A stretch of 64,000 nt of DNA from assembly GCA_037718865.1 (NCBI GenBank), contig JBBJMP010000012.1:1-64000 (forward strand), read 5' to 3'. The notes below the pieces were generated by a model. That model did not search any database. It was not told where the DNA came from and saw only the letters and a list, made by a program, of their open reading frames with translations. The position numbers and the translations under genes are program-made. Origin of the DNA: JADCRZ01 sp037718865. GTDB lineage: Bacteria; Bacteroidota; Bacteroidia; Chitinophagales; Chitinophagaceae. Positions 26,392 to 35,202 of this stretch are shown piece after piece (within the stretch, counting starts at the first letter, position 1; every line of letters starts with the position of its first letter).

Positions 26392-28383
26392 TTATGGTTG
26401 GGTTTCAGGTAAGATAATTGAAAAGCTGGCCCCATGGCCGGGATGGCCTGCTGCGAAGATAATGCCATGGTGGTTTTCAACGATCTTCTTACAGATTGCT
26501 AAACCTATGCCTGATCCGGGATATTCCGCTTTACCATGAAGGCGCTGAAAGATTTGAAAAATCCTTTCTGCATATTCTTTTTCGAAACCTATGCCGTTGT
26601 CTTGAATCACGATCTTGTAAAATGGTTTATCGGCAAGTCGTCCATTCAGCATGTTTTTTTCGGAATTGGAAAGGTTTTCACAGGTGATATTAATAACACT
26701 TTGCTCATCCGGCTTTTTAAACTTGATGGAGTTGCTCAGCAGATTGATGAACAATTGTTTTATCTGAGAAGGTATTACTTCCATCTGAGGGAGCGGCGGC
26801 GAGTTTATGATAATATTCAACTCTTCAATTTTCAGTTCAAGGTCGGCTTTCACCTCTTCCAGCAGTTTCGACAGGTTAGTATACTTAAAAAATTTACCCG
26901 ACCTGGTAATGCGGGAAAACTCTAACAGGTTATCGATCAGTATACGCATGTTCTCTGTTGCAGCTGCTATCCGGTCAAGGTACATAATGCCTTCTTTTCC
27001 CAGTTCCTTCTTGTATTTGGTCTGTAACCGCTCGCTGAAGCTGGTAAGTTTTCGCAGAGGTTCCTGTAGGTCGTGAGAAGCTACATAAGCAAATTCTTCC
27101 AGTTCGACATTTGAGCGGTTTAGTTCCTGTATTTTTTCTTCCAGGCCTTTCTCATATTCCCGCAGGCGGGTAACATCCCTGGTTGTTCCGATTACTTTGA
27201 GCGCGTTACCCTGTCCGTCTCTTAATATCTTGCCATAGGTTTCCAGTTGTTTTACCGCTCCGTCTTTTGCCGTAATGGATGCCTCCCGGCTATAGCTGTC
27301 ATGATCTTTAAGATATTTTTTCCAGTCATGCTTACTTCGTTGGATCTCTTCCTCCGACATGTGTGAAAAGTGCAGTTCATTGGTGATTTCCAGGTTCTTC
27401 ATATCTTTTTCCGGGTCATATCCAAATAAGCAGTACATACCTTTTGACCAGGTAGTAGATCCATTCTGCAAATTCGTTTCCCAGGAACCCTGGTTTAAAA
27501 ATTCTTCTCTCTCCATGATCATCTCTTTGTAATGGACAAGGTCATGTTTTGTTTTTGTTTGAGCTGTTATATCACGGGTAATCCCAATTATCTTAATCAA
27601 CTCCCCATCGGGGCCGGTCACTACTTTCCCCTGAGTGGAAACGTATTTTTCTTCTCTGTTGTTAGTGATGATATAGTACTCATGTTCAAAATCCTTATGC
27701 TGAGTGATTGAATCGTTTATGACTTTTTTAAATGCCCTGACGCCTGGCTTAATCACATGTTTCATGTAAAAAGCTATAGACACCTTTGACTGCACATCTT
27801 CTTTTTTATAACCCAGCAGCTTGTACATCCCGTCTGTCCAATACAGGGCGTTAACCCTCACATCCCAGCTCCAGCTTCCGAAATGCAAAAGGTCTTCTGT
27901 ATCATCGATCAGCTCTTTAAGTGCACCCACCTCCTGCTGGTACTGTATTTTTTCTGTCACATCCTCTGCTACAAACAGTACGGAAGCGGCCTTGCCTTCT
28001 TCATTACGGCGCAAAACCGTACCCCTGGTGCGAAAATACCGCCAGTCGCCTTCCTTGTGATTAAACCTGCACTCAAAGGCATAATCGTTGTCATCGTCAA
28101 GATCATTGTATTTTTCCAATTCCTGCTTTACCGTCTCTACATCGTCTTTGAATACAAGATTCATGAGGTCATCGTCCCAGCCTTCAATATCTTCAAGAGA
28201 GTATCCTAATGATTCAGCCAGCCTGTCTCCATTTACATACTGGAATTTTTTCCTGTCCGCGTCAAAAACATACACAATAGAGGGAAAAAAATCAGCGAAC
28301 TGATGACTGTTCCCGTCCATACTTTCTTGTGAGAACAGCAGCTTCAGGTGAGTAAGGATGTCATTCTTGCCGCTTCCTATCAT
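26392..28383 (-). CDS. Multi-PAS sensor histidine kinase
   Basis: A 663-residue soluble kinase with no membrane helix. Three PAS/PAC units are visible at about residues 35-145, 165-275 and 295-405; the second and third share an LLHFGSWSWD or FLNQGSWETN opening and end at ITRDIT or TTRDVT. A short coiled coil then leads to the phospho-acceptor H437 in YVASHDLQEPLRKL. The ATPase domain has NLLSNSIKF, DNGIGF and SGIGLAI. This architecture senses an intracellular cue or redox or ligand state through PAS. It lies 4 bp after the sigma-54 activator gene and is in the same operon. Confidence 0.92.
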   Translation of the reverse strand: MIGSGKNDILTHLKLLFSQESMDGNSHQFADFFPSIVYVFDADRKKFQYVNGDRLAESLGYSLEDIEGWDDDLMNLVFKDDVETVKQELEKYNDLDDDNDYAFECRFNHKEGDWRYFRTRGTVLRRNEEGKAASVLFVAEDVTEKIQYQQEVGALKELIDDTEDLLHFGSWSWDVRVNALYWTDGMYKLLGYKKEDVQSKVSIAFYMKHVIKPGVRAFKKVINDSITQHKDFEHEYYIITNNREEKYVSTQGKVVTGPDGELIKIIGITRDITAQTKTKHDLVHYKEMIMEREEFLNQGSWETNLQNGSTTWSKGMYCLFGYDPEKDMKNLEITNELHFSHMSEEEIQRSKHDWKKYLKDHDSYSREASITAKDGAVKQLETYGKILRDGQGNALKVIGTTRDVTRLREYEKGLEEKIQELNRSNVELEEFAYVASHDLQEPLRKLTSFSERLQTKYKKELGKEGIMYLDRIAAATENMRILIDNLLEFSRITRSGKFFKYTNLSKLLEEVKADLELKIEELNIIINSPPLPQMEVIPSQIKQLFINLLSNSIKFKKPDEQSVINITCENLSNSEKNMLNGRLADKPFYKIVIQDNGIGFEKEYAERIFQIFQRLHGKAEYPGSGIGLAICKKIVENHHGIIFAAGHPGHGASFSIILPETQP

Positions 28384-28387
28384 AGTA

Positions 28388-29848
28388 TTACTGATTATTT
28401 AATTGCTGGTATTGTTTCATCTTATTGTACAGCGTCTTTCGGTCGATATTTAAATATCGGGCTGCTTTACTTTTATTAAAATTAGTGTGTTTTAAGGCTT
28501 CTAATATCATTTCATATTCCGCATCTATACTCACCTCTTTCAACGTTGTTTCATGCAATACGGTACGAGGTATTGAATGGGTTGAAACAGGAGTCGTTAT
28601 GTCGGCGGTTATGGATTCCGGGGGTACATGCTCAAACAGCAACTTATTATAATTCGATATCTCAAACGGCAATGACCGGTCTTCTACATATGTTCCGTCC
28701 GTTAACAAGGTGGCTCTTTTAATAACATTTTTTAGTTCGCGTAAATTTCCGTACCATATATAGTTATTAAAGATCTCTTCTACTGCAGGTGAAAAACCGG
28801 TGACGTTTTTCTCCAGTTCGAGATTGGTAAGGTGTAAAAAATGGTTGGCAAACAACATGATGTCCTCTTTTCTTTCGCGCAATGGCGGTACGGTGATACA
28901 GAATTCATTAAGCCGATGATACAGATCCTCCCGGAACTTCCCCTTTCGTGAGGCTTCCCAAAGTTTTTCATTACTTGCAATGATAATGCGTATATCAAGC
29001 TCGATTTCTTTCAAACCGCCTACCCTTCGCATCCTTTTTTCCTGAATTGTACGAAACAAGGATGTTTGCATCTCATAAGAAAGATTAACTATCTCGTCCA
29101 GGAAAACAGTGCCACCATTTGCTAATTCAAGGCTTCCCGTTTTTTGGTGTAGGGCTCCTGTAAAAGCTCCTTTTTCGTACCCGAACAATTCGCTTGCTGC
29201 CAACTCTTTAGAAAGTGCGCCGCAGTTAATGGCTATAAATGGTTTTTCATGGCGTTTGCTACGTTTATGGATCTGCTGCGCTATGACTTCCTTGCCGCTA
29301 CCGCTCTCTCCATAGATGATTACACTATAGCTGGTAGGGGCTATACACTCAACATTTTCACTTATTTTCTGCAATGCAGCACTTTCCTTAAAAGTATATT
29401 CGTTAAACCCCTGACCTGCTGTGTCCGCAGGTTGTTGATCGCTTTGGCCGGTAAAATAAATATATTTTAATTCAGGCTTGGTCCTGGGACCCTTTGTTAA
29501 TGCATTCTTGATTGTCAATATAATCTCATCAGGAAATATGGGTTTAGTTACATAATCGTACGCCCCCAGTTTCATCACTTCAACCGCTATTTTGATATCG
29601 CTATAACCGGTAATTATTATCACTGGTAAAAGCGGATAGACTTCCTTAATACGCAGCAACATGGTTTTACCATCGTTATTATCCAGTCGAAAATCACAAA
29701 GAACCAGGTCCGGCACTGTCAATTCTAATAACTCCAACGCCTGTTTGCTATTAAAAGCTAACGAAATATTGAAACCCCTGCCGGTCAGAAAGCGTTTAAG
29801 CAATAAACACATATCTCTGTCGTCGTCGATTACCAGAATTTTTTGCAT
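28388..29848 (-). CDS. Sigma-54-dependent response regulator (NtrC family)
   Basis: A 486-residue activator. The receiver domain has phospho-acceptor D52 (CDFRLD) and K102 (VTKPI). The AAA+ domain spans about 150-380 with Walker A GESGSGKE (180-187), the sigma-54 contact loop GAFTGA (227-232) and Walker B TVFLDE. A Fis-type helix-turn-helix closes the protein (KAARYLNIDRKTLYNKMKQ). Such proteins use ATP to open sigma-54 promoters after phosphorylation. It is sandwiched between rpoN (34 bp upstream) and the PAS kinase (4 bp downstream), so the kinase is its likely partner. Confidence 0.94.
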   Translation of the reverse strand: MQKILVIDDDRDMCLLLKRFLTGRGFNISLAFNSKQALELLELTVPDLVLCDFRLDNNDGKTMLLRIKEVYPLLPVIIITGYSDIKIAVEVMKLGAYDYVTKPIFPDEIILTIKNALTKGPRTKPELKYIYFTGQSDQQPADTAGQGFNEYTFKESAALQKISENVECIAPTSYSVIIYGESGSGKEVIAQQIHKRSKRHEKPFIAINCGALSKELAASELFGYEKGAFTGALHQKTGSLELANGGTVFLDEIVNLSYEMQTSLFRTIQEKRMRRVGGLKEIELDIRIIIASNEKLWEASRKGKFREDLYHRLNEFCITVPPLRERKEDIMLFANHFLHLTNLELEKNVTGFSPAVEEIFNNYIWYGNLRELKNVIKRATLLTDGTYVEDRSLPFEISNYNKLLFEHVPPESITADITTPVSTHSIPRTVLHETTLKEVSIDAEYEMILEALKHTNFNKSKAARYLNIDRKTLYNKMKQYQQLNNQ

Positions 29849-29882
29849 GCCCTATTTTTTGATTAATATCTTATTTAAGGCA

Positions 29883-31304
29883 TCAGGCCCATAAAGTCCT
29901 CATTTGAGCTACAGGGATCTGCAGGATCTCCCTGTACTTGGCCACTGTCCGGCGGGCAATGCAAAAGCCTTTGTCGGATAATATTGTCACTAGTTGCTGA
30001 TCGGTATACGGCCGCTGTTTATCTTCCATTTCAATGACTTCTTCAATAGTAGTTTGAATAACGCGGTTACTGATTACTTTTCCTTCATGATTGCTAATAC
30101 CTTCCGTGAACAGGTCTTTTAATAACAGGGTGCCAAAGGGAGTAGCCACATACTTATTACTGGTGATTCTGGATACTGTTGATATATCCACCCCGACAAT
30201 ATCAGCCACATTTTTTAAGATCATGGGCTTTATGCGTTTTATATCACCCTCCTGAAAATAGTCGTATTGCAATTTTACTATGGCCTTCATCACGTTTAGC
30301 ATGGTGGATTCCCGTTGCTGAATAGCCGAAATAAACCATTGGGCGGAATTCATTTTATTACGTACATACTGGCGGGTAGCCTTATCGGTGTGAACATTTG
30401 CTTCGGTATTCTTTACACTATCCATCCATGATTTATTGATATGGAGATTGTTTGAACGCTGGCGGTACAGGGCTACTTCAAGACAGTCATCTTCATTAGT
30501 GATGATGAAATCGGGAATGATGTTCATATTAGCGGAACTACCGGTTAAGGTGATCACCGGTTTCATTTTCAGCGACGCAATCAGTTTCAGCACAATCTTT
30601 ATTTCTTCTTCGTCAATATTTAATAATTGCATGATCTTATCCATATTCCGGCTGCTGAGCTCTGAAAAATGAACCTCCAGCAAGCGTATGGCTATTCTGA
30701 CGTCGGGCCGTTTTGCATTCATCCTTTTTAACTGTAACAACAGGCATTCACGAATGCTGCGTCCACCAATCCCTGCCGGCTCCAGTTGCTGGATTCTAAT
30801 CAGCACCTTTTCAAGGTCTTCTACTTCAATCCAGTTTTTCCAACGGAAAGAAATATCATTAGCTATGTCCTCAAGGTCCTGTTCAAGCAAACCGTTTTCA
30901 TTAAAGGAATCAATCAAGTGATTCGCCAGCATTTTTTCATCTTCCGAGCAATTTAAAAACTCAAATTGCTGTTTCACCAACTGGCGGTAATCGGTCGTCT
31001 CCGGCAGGGCCCTTTCCGGAATCTTTTCACTGTTGAAATAATTTTCATATTCTGTTTTATAGTCGGGCACATCATCGTAAGCATATTCTTCATAATCTTT
31101 ATAGTCCTGTAAAGATTCTTTGTTGAATTTTTCTTGTGAAATGTCATCTTCTGCCGGTAATTCTTCCAACACTGGATTCTCTTCAATTTCCTGTTGTATA
31201 CGCTGTTCTAATTCTAAAGTGTTTAAGTGGAATAAGTTTAGTAATTGTATTTGTTGCGGCAGTATTTTTAGATGTTGTTTTTGAGTAAGATGTTGATGCA
31301 GCAT
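29883..31304 (-). CDS. rpoN: RNA polymerase sigma-54 factor
   Basis: A 473-residue sigma-54. The N-terminal glutamine- and leucine-rich region I is present (QQIQLLNLFHLNTLELEQRI), followed by the acidic region II and the core-binding and DNA-binding parts. The C-terminus has a perfect-looking RpoN box, ARRTVAKYRE, at residues 450-459, which contacts the -24 element. It is the first gene of a four-gene operon with its own type of activator and two kinases; in most bacteria rpoN is instead near lipopolysaccharide-transport or PTS genes. A possible -24/-12 site lies just upstream. Confidence 0.95.
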   Translation of the reverse strand: MLHQHLTQKQHLKILPQQIQLLNLFHLNTLELEQRIQQEIEENPVLEELPAEDDISQEKFNKESLQDYKDYEEYAYDDVPDYKTEYENYFNSEKIPERALPETTDYRQLVKQQFEFLNCSEDEKMLANHLIDSFNENGLLEQDLEDIANDISFRWKNWIEVEDLEKVLIRIQQLEPAGIGGRSIRECLLLQLKRMNAKRPDVRIAIRLLEVHFSELSSRNMDKIMQLLNIDEEEIKIVLKLIASLKMKPVITLTGSSANMNIIPDFIITNEDDCLEVALYRQRSNNLHINKSWMDSVKNTEANVHTDKATRQYVRNKMNSAQWFISAIQQRESTMLNVMKAIVKLQYDYFQEGDIKRIKPMILKNVADIVGVDISTVSRITSNKYVATPFGTLLLKDLFTEGISNHEGKVISNRVIQTTIEEVIEMEDKQRPYTDQQLVTILSDKGFCIARRTVAKYREILQIPVAQMRTLWA

Positions 31305-31325
31305 AGTACACGTTTTGCTGTATTA

Positions 31326-31342
31326 TTGCAAGCAAGACTCCA
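31326..31342 (-). promoter_or_regulatory. Possible sigma-54 -24/-12 element before rpoN
   Basis: On the minus strand the sequence reads TGGAGTCTTGCTTGCAA, with GG and GC separated by ten bases as required, and a full TTGCA at -12. The -24 half matches only TGG. It lies 22 bp before the rpoN ATG. The remaining part of the 297-bp gap to the next gene is AT-rich and shows nothing else. Treat as a weak candidate. Confidence 0.25.
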
Positions 31343-31601
31343 AAATCAATTTAATATATAGAATTTGATTAAAAGGATGCTGCATGCAACTGTAAATAAT
31401 AAAGTAAAATTCTTACTTATATAATACTTGTATCCACTTATATTTGATGATTGAGAAATTTGAGGATTATATTCCCCAAATCGATGAAAAGCTTACCTGA
31501 AGAATCTTGCCTGACACATTATGCCATTTTCAGCGTCGCAATTTTCCGATTTATCAAGGTTGAATCTCACACTACTGATTTGTTGGAGCGCCTGTATACG
31601 A

Positions 31602-31997
31602 CTACATTTTTGGAAGATCCTTTTCTGTTCTTATCTCATCTCCGCCAGGCCTTTTTAAAGGCGTTTCTGTTTCAGGGTCGGCTTCCGGAACATCCGTTAT
31701 TTGTTTTGAATCTGGAAACAGGGTCGTTTTTTCATCTTGCAGGGAGCCTGAATTATCGTAAATGTCTGTAGTTGTTATGCTTTCCGTTTCGTCACTTGCC
31801 TGATTTACTATCTCATGCTGATCTTGCGTATTGACAATCTGGTCTTTATCGATCGATGCCTGGTCCGGCTCTTTAGTGGTCTCTTCCAAATTACCATTGT
31901 GCAGGTCCTGCAGAATATCATCGGAAGAAGTACCGAAAATTGTATTTGAATTGGTGATGGTGGCAGCCGATTCTTTGCTATGCTGAGTGTTTTCCAT
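31602..31997 (-). CDS. Acidic, probably disordered hypothetical protein
   Basis: A 131-residue product starting MENTQHSKESAAT. It is rich in D, E, T, S and Q and has almost no hydrophobic stretch (for example NTQDQHEIVNQASDETE), so it is probably intrinsically disordered and soluble. No domain is recognised. A shorter opposite-strand frame overlaps its 3' half, but its composition looks like a shadow. The start context (ATG at 31997 with an AT-rich leader) and the uninterrupted frame support a real gene, without certainty. It is divergent from the response regulator at 32233. Confidence 0.5.
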   Translation of the reverse strand: MENTQHSKESAATITNSNTIFGTSSDDILQDLHNGNLEETTKEPDQASIDKDQIVNTQDQHEIVNQASDETESITTTDIYDNSGSLQDEKTTLFPDSKQITDVPEADPETETPLKRPGGDEIRTEKDLPKM

Positions 31998-32151
31998 ATT
32001 GATAATATTTACTTTAATAAAATAAAAATAATACCAATAAATTACTTCTGGAAATTAACAAACGGCTTAATATGATTGAATAGGAACAATTTGGCGTGTT
32101 AGCGGGCAAGTCGAATATTGTTTAAACCGGATGCCAAATACGCGGGGATAG

Positions 32152-32182
32152 TTGAACACTTTTGTTCAAAATAAAAGTTCAA
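32152..32182 (+). promoter_or_regulatory. Cluster of three GTTCAA half-sites
   Basis: TTGAAC (32152-32157) and GTTCAA (32164-32169) form an inverted repeat with a 6-base spacer, and a third GTTCAA follows at 32177-32182, 13 bases on. The cluster is about 50 bp before the response-regulator ATG and could be an operator. No regulator is known for it. Confidence 0.35.
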
Positions 32183-32232
32183 AATATAGTCACAGAATCT
32201 TAATTTCGCGTGTAGCTGAATTAAATTTCATT

Positions 32233-32664
32233 ATGCAAAAACTTTTTATCCTGGTTGCGGAAGATGATTCCGATGATCGATTTCTCTTACAAACTGCTTT
32301 TAAGGAAAAAGGGTACAATGATAAAATCGAATTTGTAGAAAATGGCGTAGAGTTGATTGATTTTTTAGGCAGGATAGAGGATAAAAAGGCTGATCATGAA
32401 AATTACCCCTATTTTATTTTGCTTGACCTGAACATGCCAAAAAAGGATGGGCGGGAGGTTTTAAAGGAAATTAAGCAACACCCCGTTTTCAAAAAAATAC
32501 CCATCATTGTATTTACTACCACTAAAAACGAATATGAGATCAAGCGTTGTTACGAATTGGGAGCAAACACCTATGTAGTTAAACCGGTAAGTTTCCAAGG
32601 CTTATTACGCGTTTTGGATGATATCCGTGCATACTGGTTCAATACGGCAGTAGTTTCCCCGTAA
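32233..32664 (+). CDS. Single-domain response regulator (CheY/Rcp1-like)
   Basis: A 143-residue receiver with no output domain. Acidic residues are in LVAEDDSDD, the phospho-acceptor aspartate is in ILLDLNMPKKDG, the threonine in VFTTTK and the lysine in VVKPVS. The insert between strands 2 and 3 (LIDFLGRIEDKKADHENY) is typical of the Rcp1-like class that works with phytochrome or PAS kinases. The frame is open from 32152, but the ATG at 32233 gives the standard start MQKLFILVAEDD. A partner kinase is not adjacent; the kinases at 24.9-28.4 kb are candidates only by proximity. Confidence 0.9.
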   Translation: MQKLFILVAEDDSDDRFLLQTAFKEKGYNDKIEFVENGVELIDFLGRIEDKKADHENYPYFILLDLNMPKKDGREVLKEIKQHPVFKKIPIIVFTTTKNEYEIKRCYELGANTYVVKPVSFQGLLRVLDDIRAYWFNTAVVSP

Positions 32665-32732
32665 AAAACATTTACCCTTATTATAGTGCTTCAAAGGCAT
32701 ATGAATTGATTAGTAGGAAACAAATCGTTTAT

Positions 32733-34328
32733 ATGGCCATAAGCACAATTGAAACTTCTGCCGAACAGGGCGTGCTCACCTCGGGAAATAATTTATCCTA
32801 TTGGATCAGTTCCGTTGAACCGATTAAATATGATCGCTTAGATAAGGAATTGGAGACTGACGTAGTTATCATAGGTGGAGGGATTTCCGGAATGACTACA
32901 GCATATTGCCTTACCAGATCCGGAAGAAAGGTGGTTCTTCTGGAAGACGGATATATCGGTAGCGGCGAAACGGGTCGAACAACTGCCCACCTCGTCAACG
33001 CCCTGGACGATCTTTATTACGCCCTTGCGAAGCTTCACGGAAAAGATAACACAAGACTGATTGCTGAGAGCCACACAGCAGCCATTGATTTTATCGAAGA
33101 AATTGTAAAGGAAGAGAATATCGACTGCGATTTTAAAAGAGTTGAAGGCTATTTGTTTTTACACCCAAGTGATGATATAAAAACCCTTGAAGACGAACTG
33201 GACGCCACTCACTTTGCAGGTATAGATACAGTCATGATGAGCGAGGTACCCGGGATAACCGCGGAAGAAGGGCCTTCTCTGCAATACCCTAACCAGGCAC
33301 AATTCCATCCCATTAAATATCTTAAAGCACTTGCCGAAGCCGTTATAAAACAGGGAGGATTAATCTATACTGAGACTCATGCGGAAAGCTTTCACAAAAA
33401 TGAAGTTAAGGCTAATGGATTCACTATAAAAGCCAATCACATCGTAGTAGCCACAAATAGCCCTGTAAACGATATGGTTACCATGCACACCAAACAATTT
33501 CCTTACCGTACCTATGTGATAGCTGCGACGATCCCGAAGTTTGTTTTACCGGCTGCCTTGTGGTGGGATACTGGCGATAAGAGATCTAAATGGGTGAACC
33601 GGCCTTATAATTATGTACGTACACAGGAATATAATGAGCAGTATGATTTGTTGATTTGCGGAGGGCAGGACCATAAGACAGGTCAAATCGATGCAGAGGA
33701 GGTCTCGCAGCAGGAGAGATATTCAGCCCTGGAAGATTGGCTGGTACAGCGGTTTCCTTATGTACAGGAGGTGGTATATAAATGGTCGGGCCAGGTAATG
33801 GAGCCGGTAGATTCGCTGGCCTTTATCGGCCGTAATCCGGGAGATAAAACCGTTTATATTGCTACCGGCGATTCCGGGAACGGAATGACGCATGGAACTA
33901 TAGCGGGTATACTGATTTCCGACTTGATAAATGGTAAAGACAATGCCTGGGAAAAAATTTATGATCCTTCACGAATAAACATTAAAGCTACCGGCGATTT
34001 CGTGAAAGAAGTCGGGAATATGGCTGTTCAGTACGCCGATTTCCTGAAACCGGGTGATGTTGACTCCGCTGCAGACCTCCGAAATAACGATGGCGGGGTA
34101 GTAACGATGGGGTTAAAAAAAGTGGCTGTTTACAGGGATGCAGGAGGTATTTTGCATGCTTATACAGCCGTTTGTCCGCATCTGGGCTGTGTTGTTCAGT
34201 GGAATTCTGATGAAAAATCGTTCGATTGTCCATGCCACGGATCACGCTTTACCTGTGAGGGACGGGTTATTAATGGCCCGGCTATCTCTGACCTGAAAGA
34301 AGTAGAGATTAAAGACAATTTGGTTTAA
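32733..34328 (+). CDS. FAD-dependent oxidoreductase fused to a Rieske [2Fe-2S] domain
   Basis: A 531-residue fusion. Residues about 35-400 form a DAO-type flavoprotein with the dinucleotide motif VVIIGGGISGMTTAY and a C-terminal FAD contact in YIATGDSGNGMTHG. Residues about 430-531 form a Rieske domain with the cluster ligands in CPHLGC and CPCHGS, with HGSRFTCEG after them. Such fusions are known across bacteria as glycine/D-amino-acid-oxidase-like proteins with Rieske tail; their substrate is unresolved. No signal peptide is seen, so it is probably cytosolic. The ATG at 32733 is preferred over an upstream one at 32706. It is on the same strand as the response regulator, 69 bp away. Confidence 0.88.
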   Translation: MAISTIETSAEQGVLTSGNNLSYWISSVEPIKYDRLDKELETDVVIIGGGISGMTTAYCLTRSGRKVVLLEDGYIGSGETGRTTAHLVNALDDLYYALAKLHGKDNTRLIAESHTAAIDFIEEIVKEENIDCDFKRVEGYLFLHPSDDIKTLEDELDATHFAGIDTVMMSEVPGITAEEGPSLQYPNQAQFHPIKYLKALAEAVIKQGGLIYTETHAESFHKNEVKANGFTIKANHIVVATNSPVNDMVTMHTKQFPYRTYVIAATIPKFVLPAALWWDTGDKRSKWVNRPYNYVRTQEYNEQYDLLICGGQDHKTGQIDAEEVSQQERYSALEDWLVQRFPYVQEVVYKWSGQVMEPVDSLAFIGRNPGDKTVYIATGDSGNGMTHGTIAGILISDLINGKDNAWEKIYDPSRINIKATGDFVKEVGNMAVQYADFLKPGDVDSAADLRNNDGGVVTMGLKKVAVYRDAGGILHAYTAVCPHLGCVVQWNSDEKSFDCPCHGSRFTCEGRVINGPAISDLKEVEIKDNLV

Positions 34329-34351
34329 GCCCGATCTCCGTTCAATACAAG

Positions 34352-35031
34352 CTATTCGTTTTCGCTATGTGGCGTGTCAACAGGTTTAGACTGTACAGAA
34401 CCTTTCTGCCTCAGGTAAATAGATAAGTAAACAATGGCAGCAATAGACAGGAATTCGCTTTGGTAGTTTTGAAATGATTCAAACCAGAACTTGGGCTTTC
34501 CAATAAATTCACCCAATGACTCCGTTGGTTTATGATCCAGGACCTGTTGTTGGTTATGATCCAGTAAACTTCCATAAAGGTGAAAACCGAATGATAACAA
34601 AAACAGGCTCATCAATACTATCGATAGGGAGTTTTGGTAGATTTTCAGATAGATGCCACCTTTTTTAACCGGCCAGGGAGCTTCCGGAGACGCAACAGGT
34701 TCCCGGTCTACATCTTCTTCTTCATCTAAAGATTTTGACTCAGATGACCCTTGTTGGCGAAGCATGATACTTAAAATAACAAAAGTGCCATCTGTAAAAA
34801 TTCACTTTCCCAGTTTTCAAAAGTGGCTTGAATGAAGTGTCCGCTTTGCAGGTAACCGGGGAAAGATATTTCCTGACTCCCATTGTCCTGAAGATTCTCA
34901 TTATGTTCCTGCCACCCGAAGTACGCCTGCGCAATAAGTGTAAGTATAAAAAGAAGCATAAATACCAGCGTCAGGCTGTTCTTGTACAGGAAACCATGGA
35001 CTGGTTTGTTTTCGCGGGTAGCCTTGCTCAA
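34352..35031 (-). pseudogene. DUF6766-like membrane protein gene with a one-base frameshift
   Basis: The locus encodes two similar halves, each with two membrane helices. The first half (TTG start at 35031 with AAGGA just upstream, MSKATRENKPVHGFLYKNS) reads to a stop at 34771 after ESEFLQMALLLF. The second half starts in another frame at 34765 (MLRQQGSSESKSL) and ends at 34352. Joining the frames gives FVILSIMLRQQGS at the junction, exactly the expected continuation (the second half ends AAIVYLSIYLRQKGS). One base is missing, most simply from the AAAA run at 34781-34784 (+ strand). The joined protein would be about 226 residues. It is either a recent frameshift mutation or a homopolymer sequencing error. 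Confidence 0.8.
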
Positions 35032-35202
35032 ATTTTCCTTAGTTTATCCGACAAAATACGAAGAATTGTGGTACTTGCTTTACATATCAGGAAGACGCAG
35101 GACAACCGGAGTATTTTTCCTGACCTTGGCAGATACTTATTACCTTTAGAAAGCTGCATACAGCTTATCACATCTTTCTTTATCTGTTGAAATACTAACG
35201 AT

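Noticed and set aside
31451..31771. 106-residue plus-strand frame beside rpoN
   Set aside because: It overlaps the more plausible disordered protein (31602-31997) on the other strand and shows no family signature.
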